DNA of 40,152 nt from Pseudohongiella sp. (GTDB lineage: Bacteria; Pseudomonadota; Gammaproteobacteria; Pseudomonadales; Pseudohongiellaceae), in assembly GCA_030696315.1 (NCBI GenBank), contig JAUYSM010000053.1, positions 1-40,152 of the forward strand, given 5' to 3'. Each line of letters opens with the position of its first letter. Position 1 is the first letter of the stretch. The notes under the pieces are model-generated. The model worked only from the letters and a program-made list of their open reading frames with translations, did no database searches and was not told the origin of the DNA. Positions 28,010 to 35,178 of this stretch are shown piece after piece. Both the position numbers and the translations under genes were made by a program.

Positions 28010-30121
28010 ATGACTATTCATTTGCCAACTGCAGGCCGCTGGCTGCGCTCGCAGCATTTCAATGGCAAGTCGCTGATACTGGCTATGTCGTTAATATGGA
28101 CAAGCAGTGTTGCATACAGCGCCAATGCTGGCAGTATCGACGGTAGAGAAATACCCATATACGCCAACGGCAAAATTGTGCTGCCGGTCATGGCTTTTGA
28201 GGGAAGTCTGTATCGCGTTGAGCTTTCGCTGATTTCCTCCTCCGGCGCAGAAATTCTGCAAGTCTCCGATTCCAGGCGCATAGGTGAGGCCGCCGCACCT
28301 GACAGCTACCATGATCATGCCGCGCGTTTTGCAGGTAATACTTTGACCATTCCGGTTTTTGAAATGGAAGGTGAGCATTACGCGGTAGAAATGGACGCAT
28401 TGTTTTCATTAACCGCGTCGGCACCCATGTTTCAGTTAAGGAATATATGGCCAGTGACGCCTGCAAAACTGTCTGTGCCTATTGCTGGGCTTGACTATGT
28501 GTCCGGGACTAAAAGGGCTGTAACCGACTCTCAAGGCAGATTCTATGCTGTTGACGGTAGCGCAGTTGCGTTCGGTATCGGGGCGCTTGAGCTGGGTAAT
28601 CCGATCACAAAAGACCCGGCAAGCGCAACAGCAACTGCGTATGCATCACTGTTTACACTGGGTGAAAAAGATCCTGCCTACGAGCGTTCTTTGCAGGTGC
28701 TGGGATTGCTGGATGCCGACAGCAATAGTGTCAACGGCATTCAGATCACCTCTTCAATGAAGCAGGCGCTTGCCGCGCCATTGGCAGGAACAAGCCTGAC
28801 ATCGGCCAGCTTCAGCAGCCAATACCCGGCGCTTGCCGCTTCAGCAAAAAATGTGAATGCTGGGGCAATCAGCTATAGCGTCGATGCCGCTGAAATCAAT
28901 TTCCAGAAACTGGAAATTCAGAGTTATATGATTTCACGTTTGCACGAAAAATCTATCCCGGGGGTAAGCCTGTCGATTGAGTTACCTGACGGTCAAATCT
29001 GGCACACCGCGGCGGGTGTTGCAGATACCAGCACAGGCGAGGCGATGACGCCCGCACATCAATTCAGAATCGGGAGCGCCACAAAGTCGTTTACCGGAAT
29101 GCTGATTATGCAATTGGTGGACGAGGGTAAGCTGCGCCTGGATCAAAAGCTTGATGAATTTTTCCCGGGCAAGTTTCCCAATGGCAATGTCACCACTGTC
29201 AAAATGCTGCTCAATCACACTGCTGGTATTTTCAGTTTCACTGACGAATTCCCGGATTTTGAGTGGTACTTTGGCGTCACAATGGATGCTGAGCCGAAAA
29301 TGACCGATCTTTGGTTTGTGCGTTACATCGGTATGCCAGGATTTGTTTATGCCCCTGGCGAACTGGCCAATATCGGCGCAGCAGTCAATTCATCGTTTGC
29401 AAAAAACAATGCTACTGAAGGGCGTCCCTACCTGATCAACAAGCCGGGTGAGCAATGGAACTACTCGAATACGCATTACGTGTTGCTGCAAGAAATTGCG
29501 GAAATGCTCACTCAGAATAGCTGGGAACATGAAATTCGAACCCGCTTTGTCCAGCCATTGGGGCTGACAGACACTATTGTGCCATCACCCGGTCAACTCA
29601 AACTGGAAGGCACATACGCGCGAGGTTACATCAACTGGGCTGATAATCAGGGCGAGTTTGTAGCTGACCTGTTTGGCTTTCCATATACCGATGTGGAAAG
29701 GTCAAACACTGACCCGTCATACACAATGGGTTCAGGCGCCATGATCTCGACTGCGGCTGATCTTGTGAAGTGGGCAAATGCCGTGATGGAAGGGCAGTTG
29801 TTAAGCCCAGCCACCCAGGCATTGATGCGTGAACCTTTTCAAGTTGGCAACGCCTTTGGCGAGGGCATCAACATGCTACAGGGTGTGGTGCAGGATTTAG
29901 GCATACAGGCCTTTGGTCACAGGGGTCAGATAGTGGGTTACGACGCTTCCTGGCAGTACCACTATCGCAACGCCAATGATGTGATCGGCACCGGGACAGC
30001 GATGGCTGTGCTGCTGAATCGAACGCTGTTGACGGAATTTGATGCCGAGGGCAATTTTATAATTTCCAACGTCAATGAAGTGATGCTTGAGGGCATTCTT
30101 GAAATTCTGTACGGCGAATAG
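28010..30121 (+). CDS. Secreted serine hydrolase, class C beta-lactamase / penicillin-binding-protein fold
   Basis: Protein of 703 residues. Residues 1-40 form a Sec signal peptide (basic n-region, hydrophobic core near 21-37, AxA cleavage site at 38-40). The C-terminal hydrolase domain, about 310-700, has all three active-site elements: S356-A-T-K359, Y485-S-N487 and H637-R-G639. The N-terminal 270 residues are not recognised and contain two similar segments (about 53-75 and 110-132) sharing a PV-x3-EG-x2-Y-x-VE pattern. The gene starts 35 bases after an NRPS that ends in an E domain without TE. Enzymes of this fold release and cyclise NRPS peptides ending in a D-residue (SurE type), or cleave D-residue prodrug leaders in the periplasm (ClbP type). 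The signal peptide favours the periplasm. The C-terminal membrane helices of ClbP are absent. Fold is certain; role is open. Confidence 0.85.
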   Translation: MTIHLPTAGRWLRSQHFNGKSLILAMSLIWTSSVAYSANAGSIDGREIPIYANGKIVLPVMAFEGSLYRVELSLISSSGAEILQVSDSRRIGEAAAPDSYHDHAARFAGNTLTIPVFEMEGEHYAVEMDALFSLTASAPMFQLRNIWPVTPAKLSVPIAGLDYVSGTKRAVTDSQGRFYAVDGSAVAFGIGALELGNPITKDPASATATAYASLFTLGEKDPAYERSLQVLGLLDADSNSVNGIQITSSMKQALAAPLAGTSLTSASFSSQYPALAASAKNVNAGAISYSVDAAEINFQKLEIQSYMISRLHEKSIPGVSLSIELPDGQIWHTAAGVADTSTGEAMTPAHQFRIGSATKSFTGMLIMQLVDEGKLRLDQKLDEFFPGKFPNGNVTTVKMLLNHTAGIFSFTDEFPDFEWYFGVTMDAEPKMTDLWFVRYIGMPGFVYAPGELANIGAAVNSSFAKNNATEGRPYLINKPGEQWNYSNTHYVLLQEIAEMLTQNSWEHEIRTRFVQPLGLTDTIVPSPGQLKLEGTYARGYINWADNQGEFVADLFGFPYTDVERSNTDPSYTMGSGAMISTAADLVKWANAVMEGQLLSPATQALMREPFQVGNAFGEGINMLQGVVQDLGIQAFGHRGQIVGYDASWQYHYRNANDVIGTGTAMAVLLNRTLLTEFDAEGNFIISNVNEVMLEGILEILYGE

Positions 30122-30124
30122 GTT

Positions 30125-31060
30125 ATGGAGAGTCGTTTTTTTCGAACCAGGGATGGCGTGCGGCTACACTATTTATGGCATCCTTGTTTGAGCCAGTCCG
30201 GTAAGCTTGCAGAGGCTGCGAGCTACTGCATTTTGCTGCATGGCTTTACCAATGATGCCCATGTGTGGGACGCAATGGTCGGCGCTCTGCAAGATATGTA
30301 TCACGTGATTTGTCTGGATCATCGTGGGCACGGGGACTCGGACTGGGATCCGGAGCAAAAGTATTCTCATTGGCAACTTGCAGAGGATTTGCAAGATTTT
30401 CTGCGTGATTTTGGCGATGCAAGCATTCATATCGTGGGGCATTCGCTAGGTGCCAGAGTGGCCGTATTGGCGATCGCAGCACAGCCATGTGGTGTGGCCT
30501 CGCTGACAATTGTTGATGCTGGTCCAGAGGTCAGTCCAGAAGCAGGTGAGCGACTGGTCAATGATGTGATGAATTTGCCTGCTTGTTATGCGGATGCTGA
30601 GGCTTACCACAAGAGTCTGGCGCGGATTTACATGATGGCAGATACCGCTGCATTGGCGCATATCGCGCGCTTTGGTTTGCGGATTCACCAAGGTAAATTT
30701 GTACCCAAGACAGATCCTGCGTTCACACCTGGTATCTGGCACAAAAACCCGGAATTCCGTAATCAGCACAAAGACAAAGGAGAGTTGAGTGAGCAAATCT
30801 GGCAGGCACTGGGTTCGCTCAATCTGCCTGTGCACATCGTGCGTGGTCAGGCATCATCAATTCTGGAACATGCGCTTGCGGTAAAAATGACAAAATTGTT
30901 GGGGACGCGTGGCAAGCTTTCGGTTGTTCCAAGGGCAGGGCACGCGGTTATGCTGGACAATCCCGTCAGCAGCACCAGCATGATTGTTGATTTCATTCAC
31001 GGCGTGAGTGAATTTCAAGTCTGCACGCGTACCGAGAAAGAACTTGAATCACAGGGTTAA
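30125..31060 (+). CDS. Alpha/beta hydrolase
   Basis: Cytoplasmic alpha/beta hydrolase of 311 residues. The oxyanion-loop motif is HGFTNDAHVW, the strand-loop motif LDHRGHGDSD follows, the nucleophile is S107 in GHSLGA, and the catalytic His is H273 in AGHAVMLDNP. Its ATG lies three bases after the stop of the serine hydrolase, so it belongs to the biosynthetic operon. Possible roles are release of the finished chain from the TE-less assembly line, type II thioesterase proofreading of mis-primed carrier domains, or ester hydrolysis of the product. The sequence resembles general alpha/beta hydrolases rather than the classic RedH/GrsT-like type II thioesterases, so the substrate cannot be assigned. 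It is the last gene before a 151-base gap. Confidence 0.85.
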   Translation: MESRFFRTRDGVRLHYLWHPCLSQSGKLAEAASYCILLHGFTNDAHVWDAMVGALQDMYHVICLDHRGHGDSDWDPEQKYSHWQLAEDLQDFLRDFGDASIHIVGHSLGARVAVLAIAAQPCGVASLTIVDAGPEVSPEAGERLVNDVMNLPACYADAEAYHKSLARIYMMADTAALAHIARFGLRIHQGKFVPKTDPAFTPGIWHKNPEFRNQHKDKGELSEQIWQALGSLNLPVHIVRGQASSILEHALAVKMTKLLGTRGKLSVVPRAGHAVMLDNPVSSTSMIVDFIHGVSEFQVCTRTEKELESQG

Positions 31061-31070
31061 ATTTGGGATA

Positions 31071-31099
31071 TTGACTTTGCACTAAGTGCAGTAAGAAAT
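31071..31099 (+). promoter_or_regulatory. Possible promoter with palindromic operator
   Basis: TTGACT at 31071-31076 is followed by a 17-base spacer and a weak -10 candidate AGAAAT at 31094-31099. The spacer holds a perfect 13-base palindrome, TGCACTAAGTGCA, at 31078-31090. A palindrome between -35 and -10 is a common repressor position. The -10 matches only three of six consensus bases, so the call is tentative. It would drive the gene at 31212. Confidence 0.3.
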
Positions 31100-31142
31100 T
31101 CATGCTGGACACTCTTTCTGTGGCCTGCTCCATTTTTCCTAA

Positions 31143-31170
31143 AGCGTCCGTAAAAACATCTACGGCGGCT
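31143..31170 (+). repeat. Imperfect hairpin in the gap after the biosynthetic operon
   Basis: Arms 31143-31152 and 31161-31170 pair at eight of ten positions around an eight-base loop, with the inner CCGTA/TACGG perfect. No T-tract follows, so it is not a classic terminator. It may shape the 5' leader of the gene at 31212. Confidence 0.3.
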
Positions 31171-31211
31171 AAATCTAGTTAACCAGCAGCTTATTTTGCA
31201 AGGAGTGTAAT

Positions 31212-31724
31212 ATGGATACTAAAAATCAAGCTAACAGCGAAGCCTCTATCGAAAATCAGGTAGAAATCCAGGATGTTGAAAAGTCTGAGCGACTGGATAA
31301 AGCTTCAGCGATTATTTCGAATAAATGCAAGTGGAGCGCTGCGGCAGGTTTTATTCCTGTCCCTTATCTTGATCTGGCTGGCCTTGCTGCTGTTCAGGTG
31401 AAGATGGTCAGTGATCTGTCACAGCTGTATGGCAAAACAGTACAACAGGAAGCCATCAAGACCACCGTTGCAGCGATGTTAGGCACACTTGCGACAGCGG
31501 GTCTTGCCGCGCCAGTTGCTTTTTCAACATTGAAGGTTGTGCCTGGTTTAGGTGCTGTTGCCGGTGGACTGAGCCTGGGCGCTTTGGGTGCTGCCGCGAC
31601 ATACGCTGTCGGAAAAGTATTTGTCAATCATTTCGAAGGTGGTGGCTCGCTGGCAAACTTCGATGTCGACAAAATCAAAGACGATCTGAAGAGTGCGTTT
31701 ACGTCTAAATCAGCCAAGGCGTAA
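31212..31724 (+). CDS. DUF697-like inner-membrane protein
   Basis: Protein of 170 residues. A charged N-terminus of about 40 residues is followed by a cysteine-containing segment and the pattern FIPVPYLDLAGLAAVQVKM with a downstream QLYGK, which resembles DUF697/YcjF-type domains. Two or three hydrophobic Ala/Gly-rich helices follow, about residues 75-140, then a charged tail. The ATG has a good AAGGAG site seven bases upstream. A GC-rich hairpin follows the stop. The function of this family is not established. The gap of 151 bases and a promoter-like element suggest it is not part of the biosynthetic operon. Confidence 0.75.
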   Translation: MDTKNQANSEASIENQVEIQDVEKSERLDKASAIISNKCKWSAAAGFIPVPYLDLAGLAAVQVKMVSDLSQLYGKTVQQEAIKTTVAAMLGTLATAGLAAPVAFSTLKVVPGLGAVAGGLSLGALGAAATYAVGKVFVNHFEGGGSLANFDVDKIKDDLKSAFTSKSAKA

Positions 31725-31735
31725 GTTTGGCCAGG

Positions 31736-31763
31736 GCCGCGTGCTAACAGTACAGCACGCGGC
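31736..31763 (+). terminator. GC-rich hairpin terminator after the DUF697-like gene
   Basis: A perfect ten-base-pair stem (GCCGCGTGCT, 31736-31745, with AGCACGCGGC, 31754-31763) surrounds an eight-base loop and lies 12 bases after the stop. The bases after it are only moderately T-rich, so it is a fair but not textbook Rho-independent terminator. Confidence 0.6.
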
Positions 31764-31783
31764 TCATTTAGCGTTTCGAAACT

Positions 31784-31797
31784 CACGCGGCCGCGTG
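31784..31797. repeat. Perfect 14-base palindrome CACGCGGCCGCGTG
   Basis: The palindrome sits about 50 bases before the small gene at 31846 and repeats the core of the preceding terminator stem. The 8-mer GCCGCGTG or its complement occurs at 31736, 31756, 31784 and 31790. It may be a protein-binding site or part of a second hairpin. Confidence 0.45.
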
Positions 31798-31845
31798 TGA
31801 ACAAGAGTCTGTTGTAAATCTTTTGTGCTTGTCTGGAGTTAGAGG

Positions 31846-32028
31846 ATGATGTTCGACCCGATTCTGCTCATGATCTACGTCCCTATCTGCGCACTTGTCG
31901 GCTTTTTGGGGCGTAATCGTTCGGTGGGCTTTGCCGGCGTGTTCACGTTCTCACTGATCCTCTCCCCCATTCTGGTGGCCTTGGTGCTGCTAGTGTCAGC
32001 CCCAAGCGCACCTAAAAAAAGCGCATGA
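31846..32028 (+). CDS. Small two-helix membrane protein
   Basis: Predicted protein of 60 residues with two hydrophobic segments, about residues 4-20 and 28-51, separated by the basic turn GRNRS, and a lysine-containing tail. A GGAG-type site precedes the ATG-ATG start. I do not recognise a family. Hydrophobic pattern, start signal and position between two genes on the same strand support a real gene, but short length keeps confidence moderate. It could be transcribed with the outer-membrane barrel downstream. Confidence 0.5.
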   Translation: MMFDPILLMIYVPICALVGFLGRNRSVGFAGVFTFSLILSPILVALVLLVSAPSAPKKSA

Positions 32029-32111
32029 TATTGTTTTACACGGTGGGCATTGCCGCGCCGAGTACGGCCTGCCTTCCTTAACTTAATTTGTCCCGAGAGA
32101 CTTCGCAATCC

Positions 32112-33341
32112 ATGAAAACAACCCTCAACGTTGTCGTTGTGCCACTGCTGGCTTGTCTCGCACAAAGTGTGATTGCACAAAATGTGTTATTCGAAGACAT
32201 CCCGGTTCCTGAGGGTTTTCCTCAGCCCTCAGGCAAGGCCCTTGGGTCCCTGCATCTGGACGCTGATGTGAGCGCCGGTTTGATGACAACAAACAATGTC
32301 TATCGTGATGCAAGTCATCTGGGGTCGGAATCATCACAAGTGACGCTCTCGTCAACATTGACCTCGAGCGGTGAACGTCACCTGTTGATTGGCACTCTGG
32401 AGCATTACTCACAGGATTTTCGGGACGATGCCTATCAGGACATGGATCTGGATGCGACCAGAGCAACAGTTTTTGGCCGGTTTGTTACCTCTGAGCTCAC
32501 CAATCTGCGCTTATTGCTGATTGATGAAGAGGATATATTGGGCAAAACGCAGTCTGAACAGCTCAACAGCTTTACCAGTGGTCTGGAAAAAAACCTGAGA
32601 ACTGAAGCAATATTCGAATTTGACAATACCCGATTCTTTACCAATGTCATGGCTCGCAATGACAAAATTGAATCCATCAGCTCGACCGGTTTCCAGAATG
32701 ACACGCTCGACAGATCGGAGCGGGACTATATTGTGCTGGCTGGCCAGACTGTGAGCTGGGGCAGGGTGTTTGTGTTTGGTGGCACGCAGTCGGTTCGTTA
32801 TGAATCCAGTTCAATGCCGTCTTTGGCAGAGCGAAATTCCGACGAAAACCGTTATGGCATTGGTGCCGAATATGAAGTTGGCAAATTTTCCGGCGATGTG
32901 GATGTATTCCAGTTTTCGCAACGGTTCAGAAGTGCAAGTATCCCGGATATCAAAAACGCCTGGGTCGGAAGTGCTATCGTAAATTATGCGGTGAGTGACA
33001 AGCTTGCGCTGGTGTTTGCTGCCAACCGACGATTCCACGAAACCAATATACCTGCTTCAGGTGGTATCTTTGACGAGAATATCTTTTTGGGTGGTGCGTG
33101 GTCGTTATTTCAGAATCTATACCTGAGAATGGGTCCAAGTTACAGTCGGACCAAGCTCCAGAACGCTCCATTGTTGATTGATCGTTATGAATTGGACGTA
33201 GAGCTTGCCTGGCAAATCACTGCGCATGCCGAAATGCTTTTGACGACAAATGTTTTTTCGCAGACTGAGAAAAGCTTGGCTTTTCCAATGTTTGACGCTC
33301 AACAGGCAAATTCTGTGCTCAGTCTCAGACTCTCACTTTGA
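32112..33341 (+). CDS. Outer-membrane beta-barrel protein, BBP2-like
   Basis: Protein of 409 residues from the ATG at 32112; an upstream TTG would only add eight residues in front of the signal peptide. Residues 1-22 are a Sec signal (hydrophobic VVVVPLLACLAQSVIA) cut before QN. The mature part starts with a short proline-rich segment, then alternating polar/hydrophobic strands rich in Ser, Thr, Asn and aromatic residues, and ends in the strand LSLRLSL. The TNNVYRD segment and overall layout resemble the BBP2 group of porin-like barrels often found beside exopolysaccharide genes. No polysaccharide genes are in the window, so substrate and role are unknown. It converges on panP with a gap of 35 bases. 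Confidence 0.72.
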   Translation: MKTTLNVVVVPLLACLAQSVIAQNVLFEDIPVPEGFPQPSGKALGSLHLDADVSAGLMTTNNVYRDASHLGSESSQVTLSSTLTSSGERHLLIGTLEHYSQDFRDDAYQDMDLDATRATVFGRFVTSELTNLRLLLIDEEDILGKTQSEQLNSFTSGLEKNLRTEAIFEFDNTRFFTNVMARNDKIESISSTGFQNDTLDRSERDYIVLAGQTVSWGRVFVFGGTQSVRYESSSMPSLAERNSDENRYGIGAEYEVGKFSGDVDVFQFSQRFRSASIPDIKNAWVGSAIVNYAVSDKLALVFAANRRFHETNIPASGGIFDENIFLGGAWSLFQNLYLRMGPSYSRTKLQNAPLLIDRYELDVELAWQITAHAEMLLTTNVFSQTEKSLAFPMFDAQQANSVLSLRLSL

Positions 33342-33376
33342 TAGGTTGTCCGGTACACGCCCCACCAGCGCCGTGG

Positions 33377-35020
33377 TCAGCAACCACAAAACGTATTGCG
33401 TATTTGCTTGATCAAACCTTGAATCTGCGGCTCCTTCACAATCTCCTGCTGCTCAATCAGCATGTCGCGCAGAATCTCTATGGTTGTCAGCGGGTTTGCC
33501 AGCACGGTTCTGAACACAATCACCGGATCACGCCCGTATTTAACCGGATTCAGCTTGGTGCGTGACACAAATGAACGCCCATGACCACGTTGCGTTTTCT
33601 GAATGCGCTTGGTCAGCACATTCAACTGGTCGTTGACCTCACTACGCAAACTTGGCGGTGCATCGAGCAAGGCACGTTGAATATCCGCGGGTACATAGCG
33701 GTAGGTGAGAATGTTCAGTTCCGGTTCGCTGATCAGTTCAAAGTCGGCATTGGCCTTGATCATTTCCGCAAAGCTACGGGCTTTCTGAATGCCCTGATCA
33801 ATCAATAACTCGTAACCCTGACGACCAATGATATGCAACCCGGAGTGCACCAGAATTGCCATGCCTGGGCGAGATCCCTCTACCGTATGACTGCCCAGGT
33901 CTTTGGAGCCTTTGCGAATAATGTATTCCGCGTGGTGCTCAACATTGGACAGCGTCTCAGGGCGCTTGAACACACAGATGCCTGCACCCATGGGCACATA
34001 AAGTTGTTTATGAGCATCCAGCGTAACGGAGTCCGCACGTTCGATGCCTTTTAAAAGTGGTCGGTAAGTATTTGAAAATAAAGTGGGTCCGCCCCATGCA
34101 GAGTCGACATGGAAGTGAATGTTGCGCTCCTGAGCAATGTCAGCAATAACATCCAGTGGATCAACACTGCCCGTTTCAGAGGTGCCAACGATGCCGACCA
34201 GGGCCATCACTTTGATATTTTTGGCGGCAAGTTCGTCACATTTGCGTGCCAGCAAATCTGTGCGCACCTTGTTATGCGCGTCAGTTTCCACCGGAATCAG
34301 CGAGCGCCGGCCAATACCCAGAATATCCGCGGCTTTGCCCAGCGAGTAATGACCACGCTCAGACACCACCACCGCAAGTCCGTTGTAGCCGTAGTGTTGC
34401 ATGCCAGCCATCAGGCCTTCCTGTCCGATGCCGGCAAATCCTTCGCGCGGGGCCAGGACATTGTTGCGCGCTGCCCACAGTGCGGTGAGGTTGGCGATGG
34501 TGCCACCCGAGCAGAAGCTGCCCAGTGCATAGGCCCTGTCATGCATCCATTTGCTGTAAAAGTCATCGTCCTGCTGGTAAATCAAGTGGTGGATCATGCC
34601 AATCACCTGACGCTCCATCGGCGTAAACGCCTTGGATGTTTCTACCTTAACCAGATTCTGATTCAAGGCCATCATAATGCGCGACAGCGGTAACATAAAA
34701 TATGGCAGCGCCGATGCCATATGCCCAACAAAACTGGGCGCAGAGATGTGCACAGACTGAGCGACCAGTTTGTCCAGCACAAACTGAATCTGGTCTGAGA
34801 CAAACGTGGGTTGTTCCGGGATATGCGGATCAGAAAAATCGCGCTCGATGTCGGCCAGACTGCGCTCGGCAGCAACAATATGCTCCTGCAGAAACCCGGT
34901 CAGGTTCTGGGAGATTGATTGGTCAATGCGTCCTAAAGTGGATTCCGGAGCTTCTGGTACAGTGAAAATGCGATACAGAGACTCGAGGCTGGCCTTCGCC
35001 AGTTTTTTATTCTCGCTCAT
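33377..35020 (-). CDS. panP: PLP-dependent aspartate 1-decarboxylase, PanP type
   Basis: PLP-dependent group II decarboxylase of 547 residues, matching the length of PanP. PanP replaces the pyruvoyl enzyme PanD in many gammaproteobacteria and makes beta-alanine from aspartate for pantothenate and coenzyme A. Seen elements are GSFCSGGTIANLTALW (phosphate-binding region), HVDSAWGG with D306 for the pyridine nitrogen, and LDAHKQ with the Schiff-base lysine K338. The C-terminal part (SRTKLNP, DPVIVFRTVLANPLTT) also fits the family. It is transcribed alone, divergent from mltD. Coenzyme A supplies the phosphopantetheine arms of the neighbouring megasynthases, but nothing suggests regulation together. 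A glutamate or diaminobutyrate decarboxylase is a less likely alternative. Confidence 0.85.
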   Translation of the reverse strand: MSENKKLAKASLESLYRIFTVPEAPESTLGRIDQSISQNLTGFLQEHIVAAERSLADIERDFSDPHIPEQPTFVSDQIQFVLDKLVAQSVHISAPSFVGHMASALPYFMLPLSRIMMALNQNLVKVETSKAFTPMERQVIGMIHHLIYQQDDDFYSKWMHDRAYALGSFCSGGTIANLTALWAARNNVLAPREGFAGIGQEGLMAGMQHYGYNGLAVVVSERGHYSLGKAADILGIGRRSLIPVETDAHNKVRTDLLARKCDELAAKNIKVMALVGIVGTSETGSVDPLDVIADIAQERNIHFHVDSAWGGPTLFSNTYRPLLKGIERADSVTLDAHKQLYVPMGAGICVFKRPETLSNVEHHAEYIIRKGSKDLGSHTVEGSRPGMAILVHSGLHIIGRQGYELLIDQGIQKARSFAEMIKANADFELISEPELNILTYRYVPADIQRALLDAPPSLRSEVNDQLNVLTKRIQKTQRGHGRSFVSRTKLNPVKYGRDPVIVFRTVLANPLTTIEILRDMLIEQQEIVKEPQIQGLIKQIRNTFCGC

Positions 35021-35050
35021 CAGAGATGCTCATCCGGAAACGGGGAGCGC

Positions 35051-35080
35051 AGTATAGAGTAAGTCTTTGTATGTTGTACA
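35051..35080 (-). promoter_or_regulatory. Candidate panP promoter
   Basis: On the minus strand, TGTACA (35080-35075) and TATACT (35056-35051) stand 18 bases apart, 30 bases before the panP ATG. The -10 matches five of six consensus bases and the -35 four of six. Confidence 0.4.
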
Positions 35081-35178
35081 AGCGAAATCCCGAGTCTAGT
35101 TGACACTGCGGGAGAGCAAAGGCAAGATCACTCCACAACTTTTTATTCCTCCTTTGGTTTGTCCGGATCAGTCTGACT

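Noticed and set aside
32088-32111. TTG start for the outer-membrane barrel gene
   Set aside because: The ATG at 32112 begins a proper signal peptide and has a GAGAG site upstream; the TTG would add polar residues in front of it.
35100-35128. TTGACA with CAAGAT 17 bases later as an mltD promoter
   Set aside because: The -35 is perfect, but the -10 matches only three of six bases; too weak to list as a feature.
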